Source: CBCPMX01 sp965120355 (GTDB taxonomy: Bacteria > Bacillota > Clostridia > Oscillospirales > Oscillospiraceae). Taken from it: DNA of 40,141 bases. Under the pieces are notes generated by a model. It did no database searches and had not been told where the DNA came from. It was given only the letters and a program-made list of their open reading frames with translations. The stretch is taken from contig CBCPMX010000063.1 of NCBI GenBank assembly GCA_965120355.1, forward strand, positions 1-40,141, read 5' to 3'. Both the position numbers and the translations under genes were made by a program. This document shows, one piece after another, positions 40,028 through 40,141 of the stretch; position 1 is the first letter of the stretch, and each line of letters starts with the position of its first letter.

Positions 40028-40141
40028 GCTGTCTCGCAAGAGACAAAGCCGCAGAAGCGGTTTGCACCTTGTAAATTAAACAACGTGAAACATGAACAAT
40101 TAGCACCTTGGACAAAATGACAAGTTGTTTTTTGAGCGAAA
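40028..40141 (+). other. Probable rRNA operon leader
   Basis: After P2 comes a GTCTC-GCAA-GAGAC hairpin, then GCACCTTGTAAATTAAACA (40064-40082), resembling the ACCTTGAAAA-type antitermination/processing region in Clostridia rRNA leaders, and an AT-rich stretch to the window end. No 16S sequence is inside the window; the assignment rests on the promoter pair and leader style. Confidence 0.6.

Noticed and set aside
1..40141. tRNA genes, CRISPR arrays, prophage genes and toxin-antitoxin pairs
   Set aside because: Looked for on both strands; no tRNA T-loop/CCA patterns, repeat-spacer arrays, phage structural genes or paired small toxin genes were found.

Overview
The window looks like chromosome of an anaerobic, spore-forming Clostridium-class gut bacterium, probably Oscillospiraceae (Flavonifractor/Oscillibacter/Intestinimonas-like). 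The grounds are a GC-rich genome with strong G/C third-position bias, a HrcA-type CIRCE element before groESL, a Ger-type spore germination cluster, a class 1B dihydroorotate dehydrogenase with its PyrK partner, a rubredoxin, an SLH surface protein and solute-binding lipoproteins. The genus is inference only.

Layout. 1-362: N-terminus of a membrane-anchored M23 (SpoIIQ-like) protein, leftward. 0.5-5.1 kb: pyrimidine cluster pyrF, then a 0.66-kb non-coding palindrome-bounded insert, pyrK, pyrD and a histidine-phosphatase::GNAT fusion. 5.3-6.3 kb: a leftward crotonase-fold C-C hydrolase resembling 6-oxocamphor hydrolase. 6.8-8.5 kb: a protein with three fused GNAT domains. 8.6-10.9 kb: an SLH surface protein with a duplicated Cys/Trp-rich block. 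11.2-14.0 kb: a PhlG/phloretin-hydrolase-like enzyme translationally coupled to an AEC transporter, then a CmpB-type membrane protein with a coiled-coil tail. 14.1-22.5 kb: two orphan solute-binding lipoproteins flanking an acyl-CoA synthetase and groES-groEL; the first lipoprotein is preceded by a short self-terminated transcript carrying an anti-Shine-Dalgarno stretch. 22.75-23.06 kb: a 266-nt non-coding element whose ends pair, with strong promoters and terminator-like structures on both strands. 23.2-26.7 kb: a small hypothetical gene, an AraC regulator, and divergent pyrE-radC. 26.7-34.2 kb: uvrB, a small membrane protein with a probable frameshift, an M28 peptidase, a YjbR-like protein, a decayed RAYT transposase and uvrA. 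34.4-36.7 kb: rubredoxin, and leftward metG. 36.9-39.9 kb: a Ger cluster in the order A-C-B, with gerA broken into two frames. 39.9-40.1 kb: tandem strong promoters and a leader that look like the start of an rRNA operon continuing past the window.

How the genes fit together. PyrF, PyrK, PyrD and PyrE belong to de novo UMP synthesis but sit in two places 22 kb apart. UvrA and UvrB are nucleotide excision repair subunits separated by small genes and a dead transposase. The CamK-like and PhlG-like enzymes are unrelated folds that both hydrolyse C-C bonds next to ketones; with the acyl-CoA synthetase and AEC carrier they hint at use of aromatic or diketone compounds, but the genes are not in one operon. 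The strongest candidates for something undescribed are the 22.79-23.06 kb RNA element and the anti-SD transcript at 14.13-14.25 kb.
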